NCBI GenBank assembly: GCA_030549205.1
Contig: JAUKTV010000007.1
Span: forward strand, 310,001-374,000
DNA length: 64,000 bases
Direction: 5' to 3'
Source: Apiosordaria backusii
Lineage: Eukaryota > Ascomycota > Sordariomycetes > Sordariales > Lasiosphaeriaceae
Shown here: positions 12,501 through 25,100 of the stretch, one piece after another
Layout of the letters: the number at the start of each line of letters is the position of its first letter
Numbering within the stretch: position 1 is the stretch's first letter
Translations under genes and position numbers: made by a program
The notes under the pieces: generated by a model
Seen by the model: the letters and a program-made list of their open reading frames with translations, nothing else
What the model was told of the DNA's origin: nothing
Database searches by the model: none

Positions 12501-14619
12501 TTGTGGTTTATGACTCTCCGATGATGGTTCCTCTCCACCATCAAGAAAGAAGCCAAATCTCTAGTGCCATGGGGAAGCTCTGACAAGCGGCACGGATTTA
12601 AACCGGTCGGTTCGTAACACGCGTAGTGTACGTAAGAAACATGGAGAGGGCAAAGAAAGAGGGAAAATGACAATGAACCAGAGGCCCCAACATCTTTTAC
12701 CAGATTGTCGGGTTTCGGATTGCCACTGCGTTTGCTTTGACTTTCTCCACTAAACACGGTAGTGTCCGATTTGTCACCATTCCCTCGGGACAGGATGATA
12801 TATCTTCAGTCATCTTTCGTCATTCAAATTAGATCTTGATTCAAGCTCCCTTCATTTTCTTTGATGAAAGACTTGGTGAAGCAAAGACTCGTCTTTGCCC
12901 CATCATTGTGCTGTCAGCCTGGTCAAATGTTTCCGGAAACACAACATCGCGATTCGAGCTCAACGTCCCCTACCCTTCAAGATGTTTCTTTACGTTGGAT
13001 AAGTAATAAACTATACTTTCCTCTTGATGGTCCATCGTTTAATCCATTGTTCCAGTCAAAGTAGAGCGAGCCCTGACGGGATCATGCTCACACCGGGCCT
13101 GAGCCATTCACCACTTGCTGGCTATGATTTGGCTTCAGTATGGGGGTCCATCATCAACACTCACACACACAACGCTTCGTCCGCTTACCAAGGGAACAGA
13201 CACGAACTTACCGTTTTTAAACTACGGGCTGGTGATGAAAGCTCGCGCCCCAAATAGTCAAAGGTGATATCCCACGATTTAGTTCCCGTTCGTAACAAGA
13301 AGCGCCAACCCCAAGAGCCTCTTCCTTGTCTCGAAGGTCCCCGTAGTTCCCCGTAGTTCCTAATGGTTCGGTACCGAACCATACACCTACCCATCAATAA
13401 CCCCTCTTTATCATTTTGACTTTTGTATCTTGAGACAAACCAACATGTGTTTCAGCATGCCTTGATTGCCAAAGTCCCTCCTTATCTACCCAAAATCCCA
13501 ACAACTAATGAACAGCCACAGCAGAGAGGGTTGTAGTACTTATAAGTGCGCTGAGGTCCAGTTGGTGGCGATTATATTAGTAGTCAAAGGCCTTTCGCTC
13601 GGGATACTATCAAAAATAAAGCCACAAAAGTAGAAGCTTAGTGCGACTTACCCCATCCACAGCGAAAGTAGAGGATCGGATGCCGGAATGTTAATAGGAT
13701 ATTGTAGAGGTAGGTATTGTAACCTTTTGGAAAATGAAGCGGTGGTCCCGCCTTGCCGCTGCCAATGGACAGAAAACGTTCTTCGATGTAGCGAGGAACA
13801 GATCGAAGAGAGGTTGGAAAGTTTTTGAAGCATAGACTTTGGTCATCACATTTTATGAAACAGCAGGGTACTGGGAGAAGCTAGAGTTGGAGTGTGAATT
13901 ATTTGGTTCCCTTCCCTATTTATTCCTGATTAAAAAGTGTTTCTATGATTTTGGAGAGAGAGAGAGATAGACGGCTGGCACCTGGCCGCCGCCTGTGTGT
14001 TAGAGAGTGTCTGAGAGAGATAGATTGTAAGATGGTGAACCAGGGCCTGATCTCTCTTTCTCCTAGCTTGATTCCTCTGTATATTACTCCTAGTCTCTGA
14101 CATCTAGACGTTCTCCCATAATGAACAGCGACATGACTGTGAGAGAAGAAACGAGAGCGGAGAAACGGAACCAAGATGAAGAGTGTGGTGTGCGCCAAGA
14201 CTGGTATTTCGTCCCCTGTCCCACAACATTTGCCTTGTGATGATAAAAAAGAGATTCGGTCGGATAGTGTGTGAGGCTGTGCGTGTGGCTGTGCTTCGTT
14301 GTCGATGTGTGGTGAAAATGAAGAGCTGAAAAACAAAAGAAAACAGATGAAGCTGCCAACGACAAAAAATAATAACAAGCAGCGGTGAACGATAACCCCT
14401 GATAGATAAATACAACTGCTGAATGCGCCTGAACCAAAACAAAAATCGTCTCGTCATTAGTCGGCCCTGGCTTCTCGGGGAAAGTGTGTCGAATAAGGGA
14501 TGGTGATAATGCCTGATGAAGGTAGGGACTGGAAGATCTAGTACCAAAAGTGCAACCACAGTGACGGTCTGTGAGGCGGGCGATATTGTTGAACGTCTGG
14601 TGTCCACATCGAGTTGCTG
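9536..14619. other. 5.1 kb gene-poor region
   Basis: Scattered short open frames without domains or composition bias; no gene supported. It contains a 20-bp perfect palindrome (listed separately), a tandem CCCGTAGTTCC 11-mer just before it at about 13340-13360, and GA-rich simple sequence near 13955. The right end is presumably the 3' UTR of the minus-strand CaaX gene. Confidence 0.5.
13363..13382. repeat. 20-bp perfect palindrome with inverted CGG core
   Basis: The sequence is ATGGTTCGGTACCGAACCAT, fully self-complementary over 20 bases. At its centre are inverted CGG triplets two bases apart (CGGtaCCG), the arrangement bound by dimers of fungal Zn2Cys6 regulators, although a two-base spacer is not typical of the best-known ones. 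It lies in the intergenic region, about 1.2 kb from the 3' end of the CaaX gene. Function unknown. Confidence 0.55.
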
Positions 14620-16374
14620 TTACATGACAATACAACAGCCGCAACCGCCCTTCCTCTGTGGTGGATCCTCGGGGGGCTCTGGCACCTTGACCGTCGATGA
14701 AGATTGAGGATGGGTCTGTTGCTGTGGTCCCGGCGTCCGTGGGCTGGGTAGAGGACTCATTGTTGGCTTGTCTGAAATCTTGGGCATTGTTGAGTATGAG
14801 TTTGCCCTTCCACCAAGGGTAGGACTCTTCACTTCTGGTCTTAGAGGCCAGTCTCCCTGTTCTTCATCTTGTGCCTCCTTTTCAGGATCCCTTTCCTGTG
14901 CCGCGCTGGTCTCTGGAGGTTTCAGGAACCCTTCGTCGGTGAGTGGCCTAAACTCTCTGTCGTAAATATTTCCAAATTTGCCCTCACGTTCCATCCTCTC
15001 TTGGGCCAACCGCTTGGCCACAGTTGGTAGGAGCTGCTGATCTGGGGGTAACCGGGGATCGGGGCGGTACGCAGAAATCATCCAGGGAGGCTCGCCTTCC
15101 ATCTGCTTGCTACTGCTTGAAAATTCTCTCTCACCAGATCGCGTGGATGGTCGTGTCCCACTATTAGTCGAGTCCTTACTAGGCCCACCTCTTGTTTTGG
15201 GACGTCCGGCGGCCCCATTCGCAGCCTTTGGTTTTCTAGCTCCGACAGGCTTCCTGGGGGAGGGATCGACTCGTTTGTTCGGCTGCCCGGTGGACTGCGA
15301 TGCTCCCTCGCTCGGCGTCAATTTTCCGAGCGAAGTAGCGTTACTACCGCTTCTGGCTCGGGTTCTTGAGTACGATATCGAGTCTTCGCCGGGGCTGCCG
15401 TCACGTTTCCTGGGAAGAAGCGTGTCTCGTTCGATGTGCTCGCTCGGAATGGGCACCGGGCTGACTTTAGCCACGGGGATTTTCGAAGTGCCTTTGCCAC
15501 TACTCGTTGACACCCAATATCCGTCACCCTCCTCAACTATCTCCTCTGGGCGTCTCAAATCCCAACTAGGGATTGAGTTGAGATCTGGAGTTTTGGGCTC
15601 GGTAGTCGTTGCCCCCGAGTTTTTCCTAGACCTCGAGGTCCCATTATCCGTGCCGCCAATCGACCTTCCTGAACCATTCAGCTTGTCTTGACTCTGGTCT
15701 CTCCGTGGCCTGTTCTGACTCTTCGACCTTGCCCTGTCCCTTTGTCGCGGCAGAAAGATGCCAGCAGCCTGCAGCTCTTCACTTTCAATCCGAGCTAGCT
15801 TGTCCCGATGGATCCATTTCGAGTTGTCTTCTTGGCCAAGCGGTGGCGAATTGTCCCTCGGCCCCCTTCGCTGCAAGTCCTCAGGCCCGGTCCCCTTCGT
15901 TTCGCCGTCAAATGCGTCCGTGCTGCCCAAAGAGCTGGCGTGATCCTGGATACTCCGGGGCTTCGATTGCTTGTGGGGGGTTTGGGTGACATAAGCAGGG
16001 TCGAAGCTCTTCATATCGGAACCAGCTTCTCCGTTACCGTACTTTCGCGAAATCGAGTCTAGGCCCGTGGCGGTAGAGTGCAGAGTAGAATTACCATTCT
16101 GAGAGGCCAGAGGTTGTTGATGGGATGAGTAGGCGTCCTCGTCATGTGCTAGCCGCTTGCCGTCGTGAATATCGTTCTGCGGTGGGACGCGAGTGTTAGA
16201 ACAGTGCTTGCCCTCGAGGTAGGGAACAGGGAAGTTGGAAGGAAGGCACGACTCCGCTCTGATAGCTTCAATTCTTACCTTTGTTTGGTCTGGCACAGCG
16301 AGGTCCCACGAGTAACCGGTCTCGTGCGTAGCAGATGGTGAGAATGCCGTTGTCGTCTGAGATACCGCCGCCAT
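14620..16374 (-). CDS. CaaX-box disordered protein, candidate cell-end marker receptor TeaR
   Basis: A single exon encodes 584 residues ending in GGCGCCIVM. The last four, CIVM, form a CaaX box with Met in the X position, which favours farnesylation, and the nearby cysteines could be palmitoylated. A membrane-anchored, mostly disordered protein is therefore predicted. Most of the chain is Ser/Pro/Arg-rich. Two ordered-looking segments stand out: an N-terminal YSWDLAVPDQTKVRIEAIR block (about residues 21-40) and a block at about 431-480 with WMISAYRPDPRLPPDQQLLP and GNIYDREFRPL. The layout resembles TeaR/Mod5, the prenylated cortical anchor for the kelch protein TeaA/Tea1 in polarised growth. 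That match rests on recalled architecture, not an alignment. No intron is needed. The neighbours give no operon-like clue. Confidence 0.7.
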   Translation of the reverse strand: MAAVSQTTTAFSPSATHETGYSWDLAVPDQTKVRIEAIRAESCLPSNFPVPYLEGKHCSNTRVPPQNDIHDGKRLAHDEDAYSSHQQPLASQNGNSTLHSTATGLDSISRKYGNGEAGSDMKSFDPAYVTQTPHKQSKPRSIQDHASSLGSTDAFDGETKGTGPEDLQRRGPRDNSPPLGQEDNSKWIHRDKLARIESEELQAAGIFLPRQRDRARSKSQNRPRRDQSQDKLNGSGRSIGGTDNGTSRSRKNSGATTTEPKTPDLNSIPSWDLRRPEEIVEEGDGYWVSTSSGKGTSKIPVAKVSPVPIPSEHIERDTLLPRKRDGSPGEDSISYSRTRARSGSNATSLGKLTPSEGASQSTGQPNKRVDPSPRKPVGARKPKAANGAAGRPKTRGGPSKDSTNSGTRPSTRSGEREFSSSSKQMEGEPPWMISAYRPDPRLPPDQQLLPTVAKRLAQERMEREGKFGNIYDREFRPLTDEGFLKPPETSAAQERDPEKEAQDEEQGDWPLRPEVKSPTLGGRANSYSTMPKISDKPTMSPLPSPRTPGPQQQTHPQSSSTVKVPEPPEDPPQRKGGCGCCIVM

Positions 16375-17795
16375 ATTGTCACCTGCCGAGGCAACTCAAC
16401 AGACGGTCGGCGACGGCGACAGACCAGTCGACGACTGGGTCACTGGGTCTTGACTCGGTTCGGCAAGAACTACGGGGCAAGGCAAGCAGCAAACGCAAAC
16501 CGCCGGGCCAAAAAATGGGCCTTTTCCGGACCGCAACAGGAAGAAAAATTGAAATGGATTGAGCCGTTGAAGAGTTGCACTTGACAGCTGCCGGCGCGGG
16601 TGCTTTGTGCGCCGAATGTATCACCGCGCCACCCAGCCTCCAACTTCCAGGTTGGCCAACAGCGTCAAGTGCAGCGCAGATCGGGGTCCCCTCATGCGCT
16701 TTTCCGATGCTCTGGGTGCTCGTCGCTGATCGGTTCAATCGGTTTATTCGGGAGAATTGTCAAGAAGAAATCGATGATGCTCGCGTGGTGTCGTGACAAA
16801 GGAAATCGCGGAAGCGCGGGTATACGATGTGGTGGCCGTGTGGTTGTGATGGTGGAAAGATGGTCTTGGTGTTGTGATTTGTCGTGGGTGTCCTGGGCCG
16901 CCTTCCACGAGCACCACTCACTCAGCCTTTGACGAAGCGAGCTACCGGGACCTAAACTTTTTTGAGGAGCCTGGCGTCTGCGGGTCTCGGAATTATGAAT
17001 TCTCCCCCTTGGCCTTGTTCCTATTCAACGTCGGCGTGCCACTTTGACAGATCAACGGGGACTGTGGACTAATGAGTGTTCGATAGTTGTTGTCGTCAGA
17101 TTAAGCAGCGGAGCGAGCAATGTGCCGGAGTGGAAACAAAGCGACAGACAGAAAAAGAGGGGCATGGAACCAATGCACGAGGTTACTGCGGTAGATTCGA
17201 GAAAGCACCTGTATGCAGCCTTGGGCCCAACTCCCAACACCAAAAGATGCAGGTGAAGGTCGACGTGAGCTGTCAAACGAACATCCCCAGTCGCGTTGTG
17301 CAAATATCAATGGGTCATTTCCTTCACGACACAGCGTTCCTTCGGAGAATCCAGGGGTAAAATCATCCAAGGTAGCATTTGCCGGAGAAGGGTCCCCAGC
17401 GAAAAGGGGACTCATTAATCTGCTCCCGCAACGCCATTGGCCAATTCCACGCCTGGACCGTGCAGATTGCCTCATTCATTCTCTCATTTCTCATCTTGGA
17501 GCTTGACTTCAACGGTAATGTCCGCCAAGTCGAACATCGCCGTTTACTTTTGCCTTGTTCAAGAGGCACCCCCCGCCGAACCTGGCATCATGTGATTGCT
17601 GCTTGACAGGAGCATCGCAGAGCTCTTGCCTGGAACAGAAGCGACCCCCACGGTTGTGTTACCACCGCTTCCTTATCAGTTCAAACCTTAACCCCAAGCG
17701 AAATTCAACCTCCCTGTTTGCTTTTCTTCTGCATGTTTCCCAGCCCAAGACAACCTCGCCCTGCTGGACCACATTTGCACAGAGCAAACAATATC
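16375..17795. other. divergent intergenic region
   Basis: Holds the 5' regions of the minus-strand CaaX gene and the plus-strand phosphoesterase gene. Small open frames here have no recognisable content. An in-frame ATG at 17718 precedes the chosen phosphoesterase start but adds residues without family resemblance. Confidence 0.5.
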
Positions 17796-19106
17796 ATGGT
17801 ATCCTCCTCGTGGTCATCCAGTCAAACAAGGCGTACCCGTATTGTTTGTATCAGTGATACTCACAACTCAACCGTCAAGCTCCCAAAGGGTGACGTGCTC
17901 ATTCATGCCGGTGACTTGACAAACCAGGGTAGCTATTCTGAAGTAGGTAGGATTGCTTCCTTCATTGCTGTACAATATCGACACCATAGTTTGCTAACGG
18001 TACGGTTTTAGCTTTCCAAAGCCATACAGTGGTTGGAAAAAGCTGACTTCGAAGTCAAGATCGTAATTGCAGGTGAGCATCGTGACCGCATCTCTCTCAG
18101 ACCTGGGCTAACTCTGGCAGGAAACCATGATATAACACTGGATTCTGACTTTTATCAGCAATACCACCACAGCTTTCACAACAAGAACCGACAGGACACA
18201 GCTGAATGTTTGAAGCTTCTGAACTCGAGCCCTACCATCACATATCTGTGTCATGGCTCGACAAAGATCCGCCTTACTGACCCAAGAGGACCAAGGACTG
18301 AATTCAATGTCTTTGGCTCTCCATACAGTCCAAGCAATGGTTTATGGGCGTTCGGATACGATGGCGGGGCCGATGAGTTAAACCCTTCAGAGACACAAAC
18401 AACGACAGAGCCGCGCCCTCAAGAGCCAGTGGCAGCAAATCTTTGGTCAGAGATTCCGCTTGACACTGACATTCTGGTCACAAATACACCGCCTCAGGGA
18501 AACCGCGATGCAACACTTGGTTGCCCCTATTTGAAGAGGCGGATTTCAAAAGTTCGTCCACGGCTCCATGTGTGTGGGCATGTTCATCCAGGAAGAGGTG
18601 TTGAGCGGGTGCGATGGGAGCTGGGAAACCATGGGTGTTACAACGACGAATACATCGAAGCTAGTGTGGAAAGCTGGGACGACCCGAACCCAGATATCCG
18701 GTCAGCCAAGCTCAGTCTTGTTGACTTCACTGCTCGTGGTGGAAACCGCGCCCTAGCCTTCTGCAGTACGACTCCATCCGCTAGGGGTGCGTCACCAGGC
18801 ATCCAGACCGACAGTCAGCTCTCAGCACCGAGTGTGCCATGCACTCCATCCCTAGAGGATTCTGAACGTCAGATTGAGGCGGGTCTTGCCGGCTCAAACG
18901 GGCAACGTCGTATTCCTAGTCCTGGCGTGGTTGATGACGTCCAACCCCCGACCTTGAGGAGCCAAGAAGCAAACTCCAGCCGCTCGGGTCGACGCGAGAC
19001 TTGCGTTGTTAACTGTGCTATCGTGGCAACAAACTGGCCTCACACGGGAGGCAGGAGATACAACAAACCAATTGTCGTTGATCTGGATCTGCCTGTATGG
19101 GCATGA
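17796..19106 (+). CDS. calcineurin-like metallophosphoesterase with altered metal-site residues
   Basis: Exons 17796-17942, 18012-18072 and 18121-19106 give 397 residues. The introns are 69 and 48 nt; the second has a GCTAAC branch. Class III phosphoesterase motifs appear in order: SDTHN (about residue 20), HAGDLT, AGNHD across the second splice join, and CGHVHPGRG. The family's usual THTPP is here TNTPP, and the following GH-x-D is GNRD, so two expected histidines are asparagine. The conserved C-terminal block RRYNKPIVVDLDLPVW is intact and the frame is open, so this is not an obvious pseudogene. The family (MPPED1/2-like) hydrolyses phosphodiesters, and mammalian members include one with a lost metal ligand and low activity. 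Substrate unknown. A start at 17718 would add 26 residues; the later ATG fits better. Confidence 0.85.
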
Positions 19107-22100
19107 GACCAGGAGTTGGCATACTGCCTGCCTACGGCTAACAGGAGCGGATGATGTCCCTTGACATGTTCATTCCCGCATTCACTTTAAACAGCTACGT
19201 GTGGGCTTGGGCTGACAGACAGCTGGCCCGGGATCCCCATTGAGGCGCCGATTACGGCCATTGCAATGGTGCGTCGTTGATGATCAATACATCCTCGACC
19301 CGACAGCTGGGTGTTGCTCCACTTACTATGTTGCTCGGCCCGCTCTCAGGACCAAGAGAACCTTGGATGTAAATCCGATACGCTACCGTCTCCTCCGATT
19401 CCCGTCTTGAGATTCTGCCGTTAGCTCTCCCCATACCCCAGTGTACTCAACGTGGCACGCCCAAGAGAGTATCTCCACAACGTAGCCCAGTTGTGGGTTT
19501 TAAGATCAGGGAGCAAGATGTCAATATCGACATCATGACGAAGACACAAATGCCGCCACCGAAGGACTGGGACATGCTGGCAGCCAGACCACGTCGACAT
19601 CTCATGTGACATTTCTGCTTCCTCTTTTGGTTATGACGCCTGAGAGGTTGTTTACTGAGCGAGGCAAGGCTCTGTCGAACTCAGTTCTCCCTGACAACAA
19701 GACTTAGAGGTGGAGCCGTTGCACTTTTCCTTGGCTTCGTGTTATTGCTACGCAGTACTCGAGCTCGCCCCGTCCCGTCTCAGTATCTGGCAAGCCACGC
19801 AGATGGAAGGCTCAGGGAGCGAACCAGTTCGACGAAAGATTGACGTCTTCTTTGGAGCTGTACATGTGTCGAACCCGGGGATCGGCAGCTTGACCCCAGG
19901 ATTCACAAGTGGGTTGGAGACATCAGACATCTCAGTCAGCAGCGGCCCGCCTAGTGTTGCCGCTTTCACCCCGGTTCACAACCGTCACTGCCTCGCGAGA
20001 CCAAGGCTTAAGGTTGTCAGAGAGGTCACGAGCTCAGAGGCTCACGAGTGCAGATACAAGAACCAATAAACGCTTGGCCAAGGCCGGCTGGAACAAGCTG
20101 CGGTCTCGGCTGCGTGCTCTTTCTCCCTGCCAATTGCGGAGAAACGTACTGCAGAGGGAACAGACAACGGTGGTGCTGACGGAAAGAAGGCGAGAGCCAC
20201 ATGGCTTTCAAGAGTCTAAGGGACACAAGACTGCAAGTTGTCCCATGTGGCACCTAGACGAGCGCCTCTGCATCTCCTTGGGATCAGTCGTCCGGTCCTC
20301 AGCAGAGCAACAATGATCAGATGGTGGGGACGAAGCTCCGGAGGGCATAAGCTGTCTAATGTTCAAGCTCCTGCACGATAGTTGCGCCATTTTACCGTGG
20401 GGGATAGTTGCAGTCCAATGGGCCTTCTCAGTGGAGCTACGCTGCACATGTGCCTCAGGATCAGCCAGACGAGGATGGGTTGTGCACTACATTAGTAGAG
20501 AAATGCTGAGTTGGGGGGCTGCTGACAGATGTGCAATGCACAGCCTAGCCATTAACAACGGCAAACCCGAAGTGCTACTCCATATCCAGATATTTTCAGT
20601 TCTCCCTATGGCAGAAGAGGGAAAGCCTTGTCAGAAGTGGCAGCGAATATTGAACCAACGGTTGGCTCTCACCGCCATGAGGTCAACGGCGCACGGCATA
20701 TCGACTCTCCATTAATCGGTCAGCCAGACCGCCCAAGACGTTCCGTCCTTCCCGTACCGTACTATGCTATCAGCATTGTGCGACACAAGGTCTTTCGGTA
20801 ATGGATCTCACCCGCGTCGAGGTTTAACTCGGTGTTAGCTCCCTAAGGTTGAGGCCATGGATGTCGTTACCTAACAAGGGTGTTTTGTTTCGTCGAAAAG
20901 GCGGGCATGGGGAAGAAGGAGGGGTAAGGCCGTGGGTTTGGCGGGGTAAGTTGACACCTCTTGATGCCGACTCGTCACAGAAGCTGTCGGTCTCCTGAGC
21001 GTTGCAGAAGCTCAAGCGACCATCGGAAGAGACAGTTTCTTTCTTGGAACCAGATCTATCTACCACGTCCTTTTTCCGGAGCCTGGTCAAGACGAAACAC
21101 AGCAGATGACGGTCTCGAAAGGAATATCAGCCCCCCCCCCAAAGTGTAACACCTATGACCGCATTGCCTTCCAAAAAAAAAAAAAAAGCAGGATCTGGGG
21201 ACCATCATATGCCCACAGTTGACAGCTCGGAAAAGGAATCATTCAAAACCTCAGGCGCCAAAACCGCAGATGGAAGCTCAGCAGTCTCGAAGCCGCAGTG
21301 TCCGATCGGCTGGCGCACCCCCGCGACCACCGAAACGGTCCACTTGGAATGCCGCTGCCATCTGCAGATTTCAGATTTTCAGGGGTCATGATTGGTAGCC
21401 AAGGCGCTCCCCACTGGGGCCTCGCGGTGTTTTGATAGGACGTCACACACTTCTTGACTGGCTGGAGCGTGGGTAGAGCTGTCGGTTTTGATGACAACCG
21501 TCCAGTGAGGGGCAGCTGGCTCTGGATCGGATGGTCAGAAACAGCCCTCCCACTCGCGTCATCAGCATCTTCTTGGCCCTTTCCTTGGCCGGCCTTGCCC
21601 CGCGTGGTTTCTTCGACCGCAAATTCCCGACGTCGAGAGGGTGGGTAGGTGGTGTGGGTGAGGTTCAAGCGGCCTGCTGTTCGAACTGGTGGTGCATCCG
21701 TTGTAGTTGTGTGGAGGTGAGCAGGAACATCGCGGTGTGAAAGAGGCACGAGAGAGAGTTATGTATGCACATACTCACCGCCTATCGGGTTCTTGAGGCC
21801 AACGCCCCGTACCTGCTTTCATGATGGCCTCCTGAGAAGACCATTTGTGGTTGGTTGTCAGCAGGAGGAGGTACTTGCGCATGTACCTGGGTACATCCAG
21901 ACCCCCGCGCCCAGCAAGAAACGAGCGGAGATGGTTGCTGAAAGCGTCTCACCAGACTTCTCTAGCTAACTAACAACGTGCCTTTTTCTGCTTGATAAAA
22001 CCGCAGCGATCACACGTACCCAGCGGGACCTTACTTTTTGCGTTGCAGCTCTCTAGCGTAACTGTCCAATCCTGGCAGGGCACATTTAGCACGGCTAATA

Positions 22101-25100
22101 GATACGGGGCGCGCGCGACTGGCGCCGAATACCTCAGTCATTTTTTATCTTTTGGACTGCAACGAGAGACAAGAATATTCACTGGAGCCAATTGGCTGGA
22201 AGCCTCCTTAGCACCGCTTAGCATCTGGTTCGTCAATCCAAGCACACGAAGAGGCGGGGGTGGTTCCCTATCACTGCTTCATGCCGGGCTTGTTGTTAGG
22301 TTGTCTTGCCTCACACTGGACGGGGGGAACGTTGCTTGGGGCGCCATTCTGAGTGGGTGGTCACGGCTGGGGGAACCGGCAGGTTCGGGCATCTCAGTTT
22401 TCTGGGCTTTTTTTTGTGGCGGCTCCTACTGTGCAGTATGTACGGGTACTGCAGGGCATCTCCCCATCATGAAGGGAGAGAGAGCAATTGGTTGGTGAGT
22501 GAGGCGTCCACAAAGACTTGCAGCCAAGTTGCCTCACACCACCACCCACCAAAGCCAAGATAGAGCGATGCGCTGGCGCGCACCACTGGCGTCTGGCGTC
22601 TGGCGCAAAGAGTTGTTGACCTAACCGTGAGGCGCAGATGCACTTTTGTGTGATATCGATATCTCATGCTGTTTCAACCCGCGATAGAGAAACCAGAGAG
22701 ATGTGACAGGTCAAAGGACAGCCTCGTCTGATATCGAGAAGTTGATGACGGCAGTTGAGAGTGTGTGGTTATCGACTGTCCTTTGGTTTCCATGATAGTG
22801 TTCTGGACCTGGACTCGAAGGTCAGGCTCTCACTCGGGCGACGAGACATGCGATAGTATCCTCATTGCCCCGCAAACGTGGAGAAGCAAGCGTTAGCTGT
22901 ATAAGCCAACGCCGGCCAACATCACCGGCTGAGAACAGATGATGGGCTCTTGGGCTGCTTTTTGGAGCTCGTGATCACAAAGTTGGCTGTTGCCAACGGA
23001 CATCTGATTTCAGGAGAATGCGAACTAGCTAACTTCCCTATCGCGGAAAAAGGCATGTCTTGCGTAAGTGGCCAGCAACTGCAAAAAAGAAGGGGGTGAA
23101 TGCGCTGGCAGGTTGGCAGGTGGCAGGTTACCTAGTGAACCCGAACCCAGCTCGGGACAGGACATGTCAGGACAGGACAGCATTGCTTGCTTGCTTGCTT
23201 GCTTTGCTTGCTTGCGTCGCTGTGCTTATGTATCGTTTATGTTCTGCGGTCGAGGCTGATTCGCTGTGTTGCTGTAAGGGGACGTTTTATGCCTCTGCGG
23301 TGTGTTTGGTTCGCTTTTCGCCTCGTTTTTTGGTTGGGCCATTGGATACCGTAGGAAGACCGGGTACATTTCTCGGGACTTGTCAAGTGACAGAGAATGA
23401 TGACTCTTATGTAGCCAAGAGGGTTTGAAGAAAAATTTCCAAAGGACCCTCTCTGTTGCATCGAGTTGATTTAAGAGAGAAGAAAAAATCCAAAGGGAGA
23501 GAGTATGTGTTGCCGGGTAAGAAGCCGATTGAGGAGACTCACCGCCTATTTGCTTGAGTTCTTTTTTGTATGTATGGATGGATGGATTGTATGTGACGAC
23601 GGACGGAGTATGTAGGTACATGCAAAGGCAAGAGAGGTGCATGAAGTTGAAACGCCGACCGCTGCTTTGGCGATGTTGCTCTGGAAAATCGCTTCTGAGA
23701 AAAGATTTTTACAGAGGTTTGATGGACAAACGTTGCGTCATGTTTGGGAATGACTCCATTTGTCAAGTCCATATACGGAGTTGATAGACAAGATGAACAT
23801 TGATGACAAAGTTCAATTCGGATGGTGTACCAGACCTTTGGGAAATCGGTGTTAAGGTTATTGCCCCAAACGTGGGAAGGGGGAAAATCCCGTCTGTCAT
23901 CTGAAAGGACGGGAGTGTCTTTGTCATTTGCTCAGGCACACTTTTCAGGCACCGGGTTCGAAGGAAGGTCTGGTCGGGCCTCTGAGGTATTGCCACTTCA
24001 CTTTGCCTTTGCTGCTTTGGAGCTTCGTAGCCACTTGTTGATTTTGGGGCATTGGGTTGGGGATCAGGGGTTAACGGCGTCATCTGGACCCCGAAAAAGT
24101 TCTGGAAGAAAAGTATGATTCATATGGTTTTTCCCAAGAGGCAAAAGAAAATTCCCATAGGAAAGGGGCAAAAAAGTCTGGAAGTGTCTCTTCCAAACAT
24201 ACGTATGCTTGCCGCAGTGATAGGGAAAGGGAAGTCTTTTGAACCCCTGGTTTGGCCTTCGGGGCTGTCAAGCTGGGTGGGAGGCCGCTCCGGGCGGTTG
24301 TTAGTAGCCGTTTTCCGGTAGGCCGTTGCCCGTTCATGCCCGTTGGTTGGCGGCTTTGCTGAGTTGTGGCGGAGAGATGTTGTTCGAGGGTCGTAATGTG
24401 AGCTGGGCAAAGCTGGGTAGTGATTCCTCCGGGGATTTCGCGAAGAGAGGCCGTTCGGGGGGACCTAGGTGAGTAAGTGTTTGCTCCTCGGTGCTTACAT
24501 GAGAGGAGCTGAGGATGGTGCTGATCTGAGGAGGCTTGGAGTTTTGTGCACAGAAGCCAAGTGAGGCCGTGGAGTTGCTGAATGCTGTGTTGTCTCTGAG
24601 AGAACGTCTGGGCCGAGTCCCAACTGAGACAGGTGCATTCGCTAGCGGCGAGTGAAAAGCTGAAGAGGTGACAGAAACCGACAGAAGGAAAGGGACGTCC
24701 GGGTGAGGAGCTGCTGGCAGAGCTGCGGATGTGTTCAAAGCAGTTAAAGAGACGGATGGTGTAAGTCAGTCTAACTGAAAGAGGAAAGATTGTACCTGTC
24801 AAACCAATCACGGGCCGTTGACAGGGTCCTCGGTGCCCCGCTAGCCTTCCATCCCCACAGTATCCACAACCTCCCGCATCGTCCACGCCCCCTCAGACTG
24901 AGGAATCCACAGCGGGGGAAGAGAGCAGAGGGCAGTGGGCAGAGGGCGAGTGAGGGTGGCCGGCTGCGAGAACTCTTTACACATCTTGCTCATTGCCCCC
25001 CATTCTCCCAATTGATTCATTTTTTGCCAGTTCAGTTGCATTGGAAGTTCCAGGTTGCGTGGAAAGCAGTCATCCCTCTCGGTGCAGTGCAGTCTAGTCC

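Noticed and set aside
24080..24886. Minus-strand open frame of 268 codons
   Set aside because: Composition is Ser/Pro/Leu-rich noise without motifs; neighbouring frames are equally open.
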